Shown here one piece after another: positions 1 to 12,402 of a stretch of 64,000 bases of DNA. The DNA comes from Tretioscincus oriximinensis (Eukaryota > Chordata > Lepidosauria > Squamata > Gymnophthalmidae): positions 186,001 through 250,000 of the forward strand of contig JAJVDF010000126.1 in assembly GCA_022410635.1 (NCBI GenBank), written 5' to 3'. The stretch's first letter is position 1, and each line of letters starts with the position of its first letter. The notes beneath the pieces are model-generated. The model did no database searches. It worked only from the letters and a program-made list of their open reading frames with translations, and was not told where the DNA came from. The translations under genes were made by a program, and so were the position numbers.

Positions 1-586
1 TAGACTAGTGTGATGTGAAGACTGCTACAAAACTTGAATTCAATGAAGAGACTTCAAAGGCCAGGAATGTTCTCTACCAAGGTCACTGAGCATATTATCC
101 CATTCCATGTTCCATCAATGGAATATTCTATAGGGGCAGGGCCTACATGTTCTGCATTAGTGTGAGAAACAAAGTGAGCTAAATCTCTTCTTGGGCTGGA
201 TTACTGTTCTATGAGGAAAAGGCCTTTAATGTATTGTGAAAGAAAGCAGAATCAAATTTCTCTTGATCCCACTGTATTAGCTGCCACCATTATCCATCTA
301 CCTTCTTATATACAAGTTGAGCCATAGCTGCTCATGTTTTTTCTTTCTTTTCTGGAACACATGTTGCTTTTTCTGGAACAACTTGCTCCAAGTGGCTCAA
401 TCCATTTCCTCACTCTCCGGGCACATGATGCAGTCAGTCACAGTGTGGGATTTGTTCCCTGACAACACTGAGACTCACAAAATGTGTTTGAGCAACAAAT
501 CTAAAATATTAAGCATTTTAGGAATTATAATGATTAAAAAAGCTTTTCCTCTAGATTTTATCCACTTTCCAGAAAATCCATCTTTG
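1..586. other. Intergenic, no feature recognised
   Basis: AT-rich unique-looking sequence left of the first MITE. Short open frames show no domain. I see no exon or repeat that I can name. Confidence 0.5.
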
Positions 587-594
587 GTTTAGAC

Positions 595-776
595 TAGGCT
601 GACCAGATGACCCCTTTTGGGGTGTGTGTGTGCAAAAACCTGGTTTTGGGGTACCTCTTGGGTTTTGCTGAGGAAAAAATAATTTTTTTTTGAAAAAGTT
701 TTTTCTCAGCAAAAACTGGGATGCACTCCAAAAACAGATTTCCACCCACCTCAAAAGGGATCATCTAGTCAGCCTA
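595..776. mobile_element. hAT-like foldback MITE, copy 1
   Basis: A 182-bp inverted repeat. The ends are TAGGCTGAC and GTCAGCCTA, and the arms carry GGTTTTGGGGT and TTTTGCTGAGGAAA with their complements. It is flanked by a perfect 8-bp duplication, GTTTAGAC, at 587-594 and 777-784. The duplication size fits the hAT superfamily; no transposase is present. Confidence 0.85.
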
Positions 777-813
777 GTTTAGACAATGGAAGGAAAATAA
801 ATGCTGCTTTGAC

Positions 814-1014
814 TTACGCTGACCAGATGACCCCTTTTGTGGAAGGCGGAAACTGGGTTTGGGGATGCCTCCCGTTTTTTGCTGAGGAAATTTTTTTTCA
901 AAAAAAGATTTTTTCCCGATTTTTTTTAAAAAAAATTTCCTCAGCAAAAACTGGGAGGCACCCCATAATCAGGTTTTCACACACACNCCCCAAAGGGGAC
1001 ATCTGGTCACCCTA
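814..1014. mobile_element. hAT-like foldback MITE, copy 2
   Basis: Same family as copies at 595 and 2783, with near-complementary arms (TGCCTCCCG, TTGCTGAGGAAA). The right end reads GGTCACCCTA. The target duplication has decayed: GCTTTGAC at 806-813 against GCTTTGTT at 1015-1022. It lies only 37 bp from copy 1. Confidence 0.75.
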
Positions 1015-1022
1015 GCTTTGTT

Positions 1023-2774
1023 GACGTGTTATCTTCACTTTGGAAGTGAAGGGACACTTTGGTGCAGCTGGGCTCTAAGACCAATTAAAACTGTCCTTCA
1101 TGACAGCTCTCTCGTTGTTTCTCTGATCCATCCCACAANAAGAACATGTTTGAAATTCAAGTTCTCTCACTCTTGTGGTAAGATCTAAAAAAGGAAACTA
1201 TATAGCCTCCTATTCCAAAAAAAAATTCTTTGACAACTATCTGGTGTATTTACATAATCATGAAAGAATTTGAAACAGGCGTAAGAGCGGCAGTACATTT
1301 CCACATGAATTTCAGAAGGACCTACGGAAAGGGAAAGTAACTCTACACCAGGCCTTAAAGGGCCTACCTTGATCTGCAGTTTTATGTGTATGGCAGAGCC
1401 ATTCTGAGATATAACTCAGAATGCGGCCAAAGTGTTCTACAAAGCAGGTACTTGTTTNTTTATTTATTTGTGACCCTGAGGCTGCATCTATACATATCCC
1501 AAAAAACCCAACTCAAAAGCAGNTTAGAGACAGTAGTGTATGAATGCTAATAGTCTCTCATTTCAGCTTTAATCTTCATTAAAAACCATTGAAAATTTCT
1601 TTCTTGGATTTAATGTGCATTAGACAGGGTCTTANTTCAAAACTTATAACCTAAAGGAAGTATGCAGATGTTCTGACCGATANGTTCACACAAAATCAGT
1701 GACTCCGAGACAGAACAGCTTCAATTTAGACAGCTGCAGCAGTTCTAGCTAATTTAGATAGCTACAAAAGTAGAGAGAATCATGTTAATGTATTATTTGT
1801 TTAATACCATCCATATGTCTACCATTTTGTTCTAAATGCAGCCTTACGGGGCAAGTTAGGATTTCTTTCTTTCTATATTTATATTGTCCAATACTATTAT
1901 CACAGGGTGGTGCGTAATAAGAGAAAAGAAAAAATTGAAAGTAAAAAAAAAATCAGAATACAAATTTAAAAATGTAAAAATAGACAGATAGACAGAAAGA
2001 AAGACTAGATACAAGATGATGCCAGGAAAAAATATATCAAAATATCAGGACTCTATCCACCATTTTCTGGTGCAGTGCTTTATGTGGCTTCCCTATCCTA
2101 AGGAGTACAAATTGTAGGTGTTTAAAAGTGTAAGTAAAGAAAGTCGCTTGATGTTAACCAGGATTACAGTTCTCCTTTATGACCATGAAATTTAACTGAG
2201 CTAATTGAACAATGCTGAATGGTTGTAGAGTTAATTACCAATAAGAAACAAACAAAACAATATTGCCTCTTAAGATAGTGGGGCTGTGTAACCAAAGGCA
2301 GTAACTGATTAGAAACAATAGAAAAAGTCTCTGAAGAGCCACAGTATTTGTACATTGCTTTGCCACATTCTAACATGTTGTCTTACACTTCCTAATGATA
2401 CAAACCAACTCAAGGCCAGTAGTAATGAAACGTCCCATCTAAAGTCTCATAANATCCACAGCAGCCCGGCTAAAATGCAGAAGGGTTCTTTCCTTTTTTC
2501 CTTCTTACCTGTTGTTCATTTCTGTAACAGGTAATTGTCCCAGTTGTAAGACTGGCAACTTGCATATTCTGTGGATGTGTTGAAGAAATAGGTGGACCTA
2601 AGGTCTGATTAATTATCTCTTTTTGCTACATGTCTTTTGTCATTTGCCCTCAAAGACAGAAACTTCAATTATTGACTTTTTATTCTGGTTATGGAACTTA
2701 CATATTTTTATTTTATGTACCTGAAGGTCTCAGAGTGTATTCCAGATTTAAAAAGGACCCACTAAAACTAAGGG
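1023..2774. other. Intergenic, no feature recognised
   Basis: AT-rich sequence between MITE copies 2 and 3, with several single N bases and short A/T runs. No coding signal. Confidence 0.5.
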
Positions 2775-2782
2775 GCCTGGAA

Positions 2783-2958
2783 TAGGCTGACCAGATGACT
2801 CCTTTTGGGGGAGGTGGAAACCTGGTTTTGGGCTGCCTCCCAGTTTTTGCTGAGGAAAAAATGTTTCAAAAAAAGAAAAAAAATTCCTCAGCAAAAACCG
2901 GGAGGCACCCCAAAACCGGGCTTTCACTCCCCCCAAAAGGAGTCATCTGGTCAGTCTA
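2783..2958. mobile_element. hAT-like foldback MITE, copy 3
   Basis: Ends TAGGCTGACC and GGTCAGTCTA, long inverted arms, AT-rich centre. A perfect 8-bp duplication GCCTGGAA lies at 2775-2782 and 2959-2966. 176 bp, non-autonomous. Confidence 0.85.
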
Positions 2959-2966
2959 GCCTGGAA

Positions 2967-3909
2967 GTGTGTGGAGAGAGCTTATTTCCTCAACCAATGC
3001 AATTTGACCAGTCTTCTAAGGGCTTCATCTGCAGATCTTAAGACATGATCAGGTAAACATGGAGGAGCATCTGCTGTCCTATAATCTTTGAACACCCTAC
3101 CAATAATTACAGAATTACCTTCTAACTGTATTGTGTCTGTTTTATAGAACACTATTTCTCATATAGGAATGTACTGTTGTCCTTCATGTTACCACCCAAA
3201 AGATTCTTCCTCTCTTTTTTCTTTCCCTTTTATTTTAATAGACCACATAGTAAAGGCTATCCACAGCTGTGCATACTAGGGAATCCATTCATTACATATA
3301 TAGTTTTGCTTCTGGAAAAATTCTCTTAGCCATTTTTTCACATTCAGATAGACACAAAAGTAAGCTGTGCCTGGAGGAAAGTTTTGAACATGTTGAGATT
3401 TGCACGCAGAGCATGGGAAAATAGCAGAAGAGGGAGTGAAGATAAGATATATTGCCCCTGGGAGCAACTTTTCCATTCTTTCTTCTGGTTCTGCAAGTTG
3501 CTTCAACTTGTGTTACTGCACCAGGACACAGGTTTATCATTGCTAAATGGATTGGATTCCACTTTTTTTTTCTTTTGTGCAGACAGGACTTTCTTTAAAG
3601 CCTGAGGGCTTAAGGCTAAAATTAGTAGATGTTGACTTCATCATACTTCATAAAAGAACAAGTGAAATGCTTCTTGCATGACTCATTCTGCCTTGAATAT
3701 TGCTGTTTTCTTTCTCACCACCATCTAAACAGCTTTTCAGTGTTCAGGAAACACCATTCAAAATTATATTTGCCAAGGAAGTAGCAAGAAAAAGAAGAGA
3801 AATCCTTCCTCCACTACACAATAGTCAATAATTAAGATACACTTAGAGAAAATAAGCAATACCTGGAAACTCGGAACAAAAAAAATAATTTCTTAAGTTG
3901 TTGCTTTTA
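2967..3909. other. Intergenic, no feature recognised
   Basis: Overlapping short open frames on both strands at 3276-3605 look like chance. They share no domain and no splice structure. Confidence 0.45.
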
Positions 3910-4320
3910 CATAAGAACATAAGAGGTGCCCTGCTGAACTGGGCCAGAGCCCATCTAGTCCAGTATTCTGTCTTACACAGTGGCCCACCAACTGCACCTG
4001 GGCAGTCTGAAGCAGAAGATGGCAAAACCCTCACACGTTCTCACCTGCCTGCAAATAGTACTTCAGGAATACTGTCTGTTGTTCCATCTTGAAGGTAGTA
4101 TCAAGAGATCCATCCTAGTAGCTTTTTATACCTCTGGCTTCCATGAACTTGTCTAATTCTATCTTAAAGTTATCCAGGTTGCTAGCCACCACCACCTCTT
4201 CTGGAAGTAAATTCCCCAGAACAATGACTCTCATGGGGAAAAAATATTTCCCCTTGTCTGTCCTAACTTTTCTGCTCATCAGTTTCAAGGAATGCTGCCT
4301 GTTCACGTTACCCATCTCAA
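3910..4320 (-). mobile_element. CR1 LINE 3' fragment
   Basis: Reverse-oriented CR1 tail. It starts with CATAAGAACATAAG (complement of the TTCTTATG repeats), then the conserved GGGCCAGAGCCCATCTAGTCC stretch (in complement) and the non-coding 3' region. It ends at 5' truncation near 4.3 kb. Confidence 0.85.
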
Positions 4321-4796
4321 CATTTTGAATGAACTCTCAAGTTCTTTCTGCATTGGTCTTTATTCTAGATTGTATATCAGAATAGGGGTCTGCCATCCTT
4401 ATACTGGATGCAGACTGAGCAAGACTCTACCACTTACATTAACATGATGACAGGTCCTTATTCTGAGATATAATCTACAAGTTCCAGTGCAGAAATGGCT
4501 TCAAGTAGACTTTAGAAAAGAGACAACCGGTTTCCTAAGTAGAAGCTGAAATTGCTCAGCACCTTCTTAATTTAATTGTGATTATGAAAAAGAACCCAGG
4601 AATCTTATACCTTTAATGTTGCATAAAAGAAGAAAATGAAGGAGGTATTGGCTTGCATTGCAAGGAACTTGTTAAATCCCCTTTATACAATTTTTCAAAT
4701 TTATACAATTGTATAAATCTTTTTAATAGTAAAAGTTCAGAAATCCTCTCTGCTTTTGCACATCGTCATTCTATATGACAGGATATAAGAGCTATA

Positions 4797-5017
4797 CAGG
4801 GTGCTTCAAAAATGTATACACAATGTGAACTTCCATAGAAAATTTATTTACTGTTCTACTGTTCTACAAAGTTACATTTCAGGAAATTAGAAAGCTTAAA
4901 CTCCAATGTAAATAAAACGTAAATAACAAATGTTAATATTGTTCAAATTAGCCTCGAAGAGCGGGAAATCCTGAAATTTAACTTCAAAGTGTGTATACAT
5001 TTTTTTGAAGCACCATG
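4797..5017. mobile_element. mariner-like MITE
   Basis: A 221-bp element with ends CAGGGTGCTTCAAAAATGTA and a near-complementary right end (TTTTTTGAAGCACCATG). It is flanked by TA at 4795-4796 and 5018-5019. GTATACAC and GTGTATAC lie inside the arms. TA target and end form point to Tc1/mariner; no transposase is present. Confidence 0.8.
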
Positions 5018-5019
5018 TA

Positions 5020-6235
5020 TATCTTTGCCACCTCAATACAATTCAAGCTCTAATTCTACCAACAACATTGAACAACACAGACAAGTCAAATCTTTAACAG
5101 TGATGAATTGCAGCTGAAAACATGTGCTCACAGTTGTACGTTCCACACCTAAAAACCTCCTGGAACTCTTGCCAGGTGACCTGGGAACTTGTTTTTAGTG
5201 GAAATTTTGTGCAGATTATCTGGCTGCTTATACAAAATACTTCCCCAAAACGCACATAGTCATCCACATGCATTTTGCCAACCCATTCAGCCCAGTTTGT
5301 GGTTTCATTGGCTTATTTTATGTGTAGCAGCTATAATGTGCATCTCCTCACAACATTGGTAAGGCAGAGGGTCACTTACTGGCACAAATTCACCTACTTT
5401 GGACAAGAGAGGGATTTAATTCTGGTTCTCCAGGTCCTTGTCCAATCCTCTCAGCCAAATAATGCATTAAATTGTAAACTGTTTTATTTCAATACTTTCT
5501 AACTCAGAAAACCCACCTTTAGTTTAGTTACTATTCACTTAGTGATATATTCTTCCATGCTGGAAGTGGACTGAAGCTAAATCAAAACGTAGCCTTGTTG
5601 TACCACAGGCTGCAGCCACACTTAATGGCAATACTCGAACATTGCAGTCTTGTCTGACAAGCTTTCTACAAATTTTACAAACCACCAAGGTGTCTGGTAA
5701 ATTCTCCAAACTGTCTTGAAACAACAAGCAGACTAAAGAGAAAAAGCGTATATCATTTGGGCAAAATTCCTCCAGGAAAAGAAGGAAGACCACAGAGTGT
5801 GAAGAAATGAGGCAAACTCTGATTTGTACTCAAGAGAGACACGGTTTGCTGATTCAGATATGACACACATTGCCAGAGGTCAGCAGTGGATATCTGTTGA
5901 TATTTCTGTCTACATTTTCCTAGAATGACCCGCCTTGTACTTGTTTTATTATGACATCACTGCTACCACTATAACAATAGATACATTTGTTTTTCTGTCC
6001 TACTTGTATCATTTGGAGCTGCACTAAATGCAATAGATAAAATTCTAAGTGTCATGATACACATACTCATTGTTTGTGAAATTCAATATGCAGTTATGTT
6101 CTAGCCATCCATCCATCCTGTCTTATATCCAAAAGTCTCAACGTGGTTATAATAACTATTAAAACAGATAGGATAAATTTGTTTAGTGAGAATCATCTGT
6201 GCATTGACCTCTGCCAGTAGTTTCATACAGATCAA
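5020..6235. other. Intergenic, no clear feature
   Basis: AT-rich sequence with no exon. A weak MIR-like stretch may lie near 5400-5440 (GGGATTTAATTCTGGTTCTC). Nothing else is recognised. Confidence 0.4.
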
Positions 6236-6660
6236 GGGTGGGGAACATCAGGCCCGAGGGCTTATAAGGTCCATACAAATATTTGGTCTGGCCATGCCAG
6301 GGGAACCACACCAGAGTTCAAAATTGGTCAAACAAGGTCCATTGGGGGATAGCCCCTGCCTTCTTCCTCAAGCCAAGGAGCTACCAACCCTGGGTCTGCT
6401 GCCTTAGTTGGTTGCTTCCCTCTCGATCTCCACCTTTTCATATCCTGCTTCACTCCATGTGGCCATGACAACAATAATGCCCCCAAGCAACTTGCAGATG
6501 AGCAGATGGGCCAGTTTTGGCACCTGCCACCATCAGCAATTTAAGAAGGCAGTAGTGGCAGCTGTGTCCACAGCCAGTGTTAGTTGTGGAGGGTGAGGAG
6601 AAAGGAGGCCTCACCACTCTTGCCTACTGCTGCAGCCTTTTCCTCCCCCAGGAGATGCTG
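6236..6660 (+). mobile_element. Possible hAT 5' fragment
   Basis: CAAGGGTGGGGAACATCAGG followed by CCCGAGGGC is the typical start of Charlie/hAT-type elements (CAGGGGTGG...CCC). No matching right end was found, so the limits are uncertain. Confidence 0.4.
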
Positions 6661-7199
6661 TGCTGCCATTTTGCCAGGCAAGGATGGACCAGGAAAGACA
6701 GCAGGGAATACAAGCAGGTAACAGCAAGAATAGGATGAGTTCCTCTGAAGCAGCCACAAATCACACAGCTGCGACTGTCACTCTCTGGCATATGTCTGTT
6801 GTTTGCTCTGATATTCTTGCTGGAACCAGTAGCAGCACAATTATTTCCTACAGGGAGGTCAGCTTGAACTCAGAGAAGCCAAGAAACCTTCAGTCTTCTC
6901 TTGATGCCGCTTATTTGAATAGTTTCCCCAAATATATGTGTCACTGCACTTCAGGGTTNTGAACAAAGAAACGAAAAGGCTTGACTAAATGTAGCAGGCT
7001 AGTTCTTAAGCTGATAGTTTTGTATGACTGCAAATGATGTTACAAATATCAAAACGGCTTTTGGCAAAAAAGGAAAAAAAAAGGGTTCCCAACCCCTGAT
7101 ACCGACCTTACGAGCAAGGAAGTTCTATCCAAGGACCTTCACAAGGAAATTTTCAGGGACTGAGCAAAAATATCCCACAATTCTCTGGAATCAGCCTTT

Positions 7200-8665
7200 A
7201 GGTTAAACCCCTCATAACCCAGTGCTCGCAAATGATAGCCTTTCCAAAGTAATAAGTGGACAGTTCTCTGAGTGGAAAGAAGTACAAAGAGGGGTACCCA
7301 GGGGTCTATATTGGGACCCCTACTTTTCAACATATTCATAAATGATCTGGATGCGGAGGTAAATAGTGAAGTAACCAAGTTTGCTGACGACACTAAACTG
7401 TTCAAGTTAGTGAAAACTGAAAATTATTGTAAGATACTCCAGAGTGATCTATTGAAATTGGGTGAGTGGGCATCAAAGTGGCAAATGCACTTCAATTTAA
7501 CCAAGGGCAAAGTAACGCACATTGGTGCAAAGAACCCCAACTACTACTAGCAGGCACAGATAGCTCAGTCACTTAGGAATTCGTCTCTAGCCTAGGGTTT
7601 CAAAGCCCTGTGTGGGACTTGGGGAGGGGTGAGCACCTTCCACTAGCCTGTAGCTCTAGCCAACCCAGCTATTTGAAAGCAGGAACTACAAGAAATTGCA
7701 ACTGACTGCAAGTAGATACATGGGAACCACCTTAGCCTGGTGGGGAAGATAGAATAGAAGCCTTCAGGCAAAATATATCCTTGTAAGCCGCTTTGAGTCC
7801 CTTTGAAAGATGAGAAAAGCTGGGTATAAGAACCAAGTTCTTCTTCTTCTTCTTCCTACCATCTGATGGGAACCAAGCTTTCTGTAACTGAGGAAGAAAA
7901 GGATCTTGGGGTGTTGTTGGACAATTCAATGAAAACGTCAACCCAGTGTGCAGCAGCAGCAAAAAAGGCAAATTCCATGTTGGGGATAATTATGAAAGGA
8001 ATCGAAAACAAGTCAGCAAATGTTGTTTTGCCTCTTTATAAATCTGTGGTGAAGCCACATTTGGAATACTGTGTTCAATTCTGGTTATCACATCTCAAGG
8101 GGGATATTGTGGAACTAGGGAAGGTGCAGAAAAGGTAAACAAGAATGATCAACTTTCCCTTATGAAGTCAGGCTGCAACGTCTGGGTCTCTTCAGCCTTG
8201 AAAAGCAATGTTTGAGATGTGATCTGATTAAAGTGTACAAAATCATGCATGGGATGGATAGGGTGAATAGAGAAAAATGTTTTCTCTATCACACAACACA
8301 AGGACCAGAGGGCATTCCTTAAAACTGATGGGTAGAAAAGTGAGAACAGACAAAGGAAAGTATTTTTTCACTCAGAGGGTCATTGGCCTGTGGAATTTAC
8401 TTCCTGAAGAGGTAGTGGTAGCTAACAGCTTGGATAGTTTCAAGACAGCACCAGACAGGTTTATGTACACCAAAGTTTATGTACTGGGATGGAGCAACAG
8501 GTAGGACTCCTAAAATACTATTTGCAGGGAGTCATGAACAGGAGCATATTTTGCTTTCCTTTGTTCAGACTGCCCAGGTGCATCTGGTGGGCCTGTGTGT
8601 GAGACAGAATGCTGGACTAGATAGGCTCCGGCCTGATCCAGTATTGCTCTTCTTATGTTCAAAGT
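7200..8665 (+). mobile_element. CR1 LINE fragment with reverse-transcriptase remnants, split by a SINE
   Basis: The longest CR1 copy here. 7272-7548 keeps reverse-transcriptase motifs: GTQGSILGPLLFNIFINDL and FADDTKL, where FADD is the catalytic box. 7866-8138 keeps the region EEEKDLGVLLDN and PLYKSVVKPHLEYCVQFW. The 3' non-coding tail ends with CTTCTTATGTTC. Coding is broken by frame loss and by an insertion at about 7549-7857. The 5' limit is vague; it is 5'-truncated as usual. Confidence 0.88.
7549..7857 (+). mobile_element. tRNA-derived SINE inside CR1
   Basis: It begins with a tRNA-like head: A box TAGCTCAGTCACTTAGG at 7561-7577 and B box GGTTTCAAAGCC at 7596-7607. A body follows, then a tail ending TTGTAAGCCGCTTTGAGTCC and a (TTC)n run. 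It sits between two halves of one CR1, so it is the younger insertion. Its tail resembles L2/CR1-mobilised reptile SINEs. Confidence 0.75.
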
Positions 8666-8669
8666 AAAG

Positions 8670-10735
8670 AGGGGTCAGTACCATCCAATCCAAAAGAATC
8701 AACAGAATGGCATGATCTCTCCTCTTTCACCTGGCATAGAATGTGTACAGTTGATGAAATGGGAAAACTTACCAGTGGGAATAATTGATTCTTTTTCCTT
8801 TCCTGCAATTCAAAATTTAAATATCCTGTAATTTATTTCTGGCAAAACTGCTACTTTTAAAAATCGCTGTGTTCATGCAGAACCTGAAAACCATGGAATA
8901 ATTAGGTAAGGTAATAACTAAGCAACTCCAGTAGGCCACATTCCAGTAAGACAGTTGTCAAAGAAGCCCTCTTGGTCATCATTCAGGGAAGAAACATATA
9001 GTTGAAAGATACTTTTCAAAAAGGCTAAATATTCAGTGACATGCACCAGAACTTGAAAGACAGCCTAGAGGGGCAGAAGCACCTAAAGGGCCAAAAATAT
9101 GTGTCCCTCTGTAAATAAATAGTATTGGGAACAACCAAGACATCATAGGCATGCTAATCATCTTGTGGCATCTTGAACTCTGTAAAAGTAGCATTTATAA
9201 ACCAAGGAAATAGACGTGATCATTTAGACCCTTTTGTTTGCTTTTGAAAACCATTCATTCCATGCCATATCTATCAGGAATTGTGCTCCATATCACCAGG
9301 CCTAGTTGAACTCAACACAAGATAACCGGTTCTATTGTCAAAGTGTGTTTAAAAATCAAGGAGGAAAGCATTGTTGAAGCTTGAGCATCCGAGCTTCATT
9401 CTACCAAATCATTAAAAAATTATACATCAACCAGACTAATGTGTCATTAAAACAAGGCTGCCTATATATGGAATCCCCCCAAAGAATGCTGGTTTTCTTC
9501 CTATTTCCAGTATTTTTCCAGTTAAAGGCAGAATTGTAGCAGCAATATTCCAAAGTTAATAAGTTTGAGTTATGGATTACGAGGTTATCTACCGTATCTC
9601 AAATTCCCACTCAGATACTGATTTCCTTTACAGTCTCATTCATTTCTGTATAACACCAGCAAAGCTTATCACATTTCTTCCCTCCCCCTTTCATAGATAT
9701 AACCCAATCAATGTATGCTCTTTTGAATGTATAACTTTAGGGTTAATGTTTCACTATTGTGTATGATGTAATATACTAGACAGTAAAAACTGGTAGGCCA
9801 ACAAAAAAGACTTTGGGACAATTCCTTGAGAGGCAGCTAAGATAAAGTAGCAAGGGAGTAGGAGTACCAAAGAACCCAGGTAGTTACCATTTCATCTGGT
9901 TTCCTCCTTCCTCCAGCAAATATCTGGTAATGTGGCTTTTGCTTAGTGGCTTTGTTAGTAGATCAATTCATAATAAAAGCATCCCCATCTATAACTTGAT
10001 TGTGGATGTCAAATATGTGCACACGTTACAGAGATCTAAATTGATGAGCTAGACCTAACCCTCATTTGCCCACTAGGTTTTTCAATACAACACTAGGCTA
10101 GGCTACGTCGCCACAGTTGCAGTGCTGTTACTATTAGAAGCACCAGTTCCTTAGCAAGGAACCTCTCTCCCAATTACAGTGTGTTCTAGGAGCTGTTATT
10201 TACATTGGGTGAATAAGACAGATTGCAATTTATGCAAATGTCTGTCCTCCCTCATGACCAATAGCACCACTGCAGTCTTTAATATAATGTTCAAGGTTCT
10301 CAGGATATTGATCTTAAAGGACTTTAATGAGTATGCCAAGAGTAGAGATGTGCCAAGATGGTTTTCCATCATCCAATGTATGGATGCAGAGGCAGGAAAG
10401 TATAAGAACTGTAATTCACACCCTCATCGCTAGAAATGTCTTATGTGATTCGCAAGCAAGTAGGTAAAGGAACTTATCTTTTCATGTGGTGTGGTCTGTT
10501 GGGCATTTTATCCTCTCTGGGTGTGGTTATATAATAGACTTAAGTGTGTTACAGCATGATGATACATGTGATAAAATGTGTGCTGGCATGAATTTCCCAG
10601 TTCTGATTTTAACAATGTTTTTTTAAAAACATTTTTGGTGGTTTAACTGTTTTATCATGGCGTTTTGTGAAATGCTTTAAGATCATTTTAGTAAAGGAAA
10701 CAGAACAGGTTGTTAATGTTTTAAAGAAATAATCA
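8670..10735. other. Intergenic, no feature recognised
   Basis: AT-rich, no exon and no repeat that I can name. A perfect short palindrome GTTCCTTAGCAAGGAAC lies near 10147-10163. Confidence 0.4.
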
Positions 10736-10737
10736 AG

Positions 10738-11092
10738 AAGTCAGTCTTCACCCAGAGGGTCGTCGGCCTGTGGAATTTACTTCCTGAAGAGGTAGTGGTA
10801 GCTAACAGCTTGGATAGTTTCAAGACAGGACTAGACAGGTTTATGGACACTAAAGGTATGAATGGATACTAGGATGGATGTCTGGATGTTGCCTCTGGGA
10901 TGGAGCAACAGGCAGGACTCCTGAAATACCATTTGCAGGGAGTCATGAACAGGAGCATATTTTGCTTTCCTCTGTTCGGACTGCCCAGGTGCATCTGGTG
11001 GGCCTCTGTGTGACACAGAATGCTGGACTTGATGGGCTGTGGCCTGATCCAGTATGGCTCTTCTTATGTTCTTATGTTCTTATGTTCAGTCA
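10738..11092 (+). mobile_element. CR1 LINE 3' fragment
   Basis: Begins near TTCACCCAGAGGGTCGTCGG and ends in three CTTATGTT octamers near 11092. It is one of the best-kept 3' tails in the window and reads like the others almost base for base. Confidence 0.88.
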
Positions 11093-12390
11093 CGGAATAT
11101 GGCTAAATGTAGACAGTTACTCTACATCTTCTGAAGGTATAGAAATAGTTAAAAGATAAGAAAGAATAAGGTTATAAAGGTTATATATGCTCATACTCTG
11201 AAGTTTCCAGCCCAGGAATAGGAAGAAGACTGTAAGAAGTTTGTAATCTGGAATCTTACGAGAACTAGGAATCAGATATAACAAATTCATCCAAATACAG
11301 AACCCTAACCCTATCCATACATGGTAAAAAGGCAGCAGATGTCTTTGAAGAGGGAGCCCGTTACTTGAAAATAGCACAGACACACGCATAGTAATGCAAC
11401 AGCATATGGAATAGTACGGCTGGCCAGTGGACATCCTGACCAGGGTCGTTGTAGCAGTCCCCCCTAGAAGCTAGGTTTATTTTTTATTTCATTTCCTTCC
11501 AGTAACTGCACAAGATGAATATCAAACAGAACTATGAAGAACTCATCAATGCCTATAAAACTGCTCATATATTTTCCATGGCACTTGATTATGAAAGGAG
11601 AATCCAGAAGTGCAAAGAGAAGAAATTTTTTCATTCACTCATTCTTCACCAACTGCTGGACTGCTCTCTTTATTTGATGACACATTCTTAAGTCGCTTTG
11701 AGGAAAGGATAAATTGAACCAAAACTTAGCATAAGATATGGCAGCTACATTGTCTAGGGACATATAAAAGTATTTTCGAGGATGAAACAATACAGCTGTT
11801 CTGTAAAATCTTCCTATTATTAAGGTAAGCACTTTCCCATTAGTGTTAGTTTAGGTTGCCTCCTTGTGGACGTTGCATTTAGCAATGCATGTTATACCAT
11901 TACTTTCACACATCTTTTCTCCCCCGGCTATCAGTTACTGCAATACATGAAACGGAAAAGGTACATGAAATCCGTGCAGAAAATCTCCCTTAACCTTCAA
12001 AGGTCCACCAAAAGCACACTGTGATGTACAAAGGTTATATGGTAAAATGGCTCCTTGCTCCCAAACACTATAATGTGATAGAAGACTGTTTAGTGAACTC
12101 ACAACCAAACAGCAGTTTCAGCAGGAAGGACTGCTCACGAGATCCATTAACTAAGGCCCTGTCCACACGGTGCCTTGTCCTGGGCTTCTATCTTGCTTGT
12201 GGATGCCAAGCTCTGTCCCGAAATGTTGCCTAGAATAAGGCTCCATGTGGTCTGGGTTTAAGTGTAATGGATCAACAAGCAGTTCTGCAAACACTTCTAT
12301 TGCCACATCAAGTGTTTAGTCTAGAACAAGCTTGATTTACGTTTTAATTTTACTAAGCAAAATATCCTAAATGTTGCTCTAATATCAGAC
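11093..12390. other. PRDM15 3' flank, no gene recognised
   Basis: AT-rich sequence beyond the candidate PRDM15 poly(A) site. The neighbouring gene on human 21q (RIPK4, as I recall) is not seen here. Short open frames have no domain. Confidence 0.45.
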
Positions 12391-12396
12391 CGGCTA

Positions 12397-12402
12397 TTTA
12401 TT
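12397..12402 (-). terminator. Candidate PRDM15 poly(A) signal
   Basis: This is the first AATAAA on the minus strand downstream of the stop codon, about 575 nt away. It would give a short 3' UTR. It is a lone hexamer with no transcript evidence, and a more distal site is possible. Confidence 0.3.

Noticed and set aside
7549..7640. tRNA-like A and B boxes
   Set aside because: No cloverleaf or acceptor stem; it is the head of a SINE with a downstream body and (TTC)n tail.
8277..8667. Open frames with HSLKLMGRKVRTDKGKYFF and related wording, repeated at many loci
   Set aside because: They are the CR1 3' tail read through, shared by all CR1 copies here.
11510..11840. Possible plus-strand exon after ttccttccag near 11500
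   Set aside because: Frames are short and stop quickly; no similarity and no partner exons.
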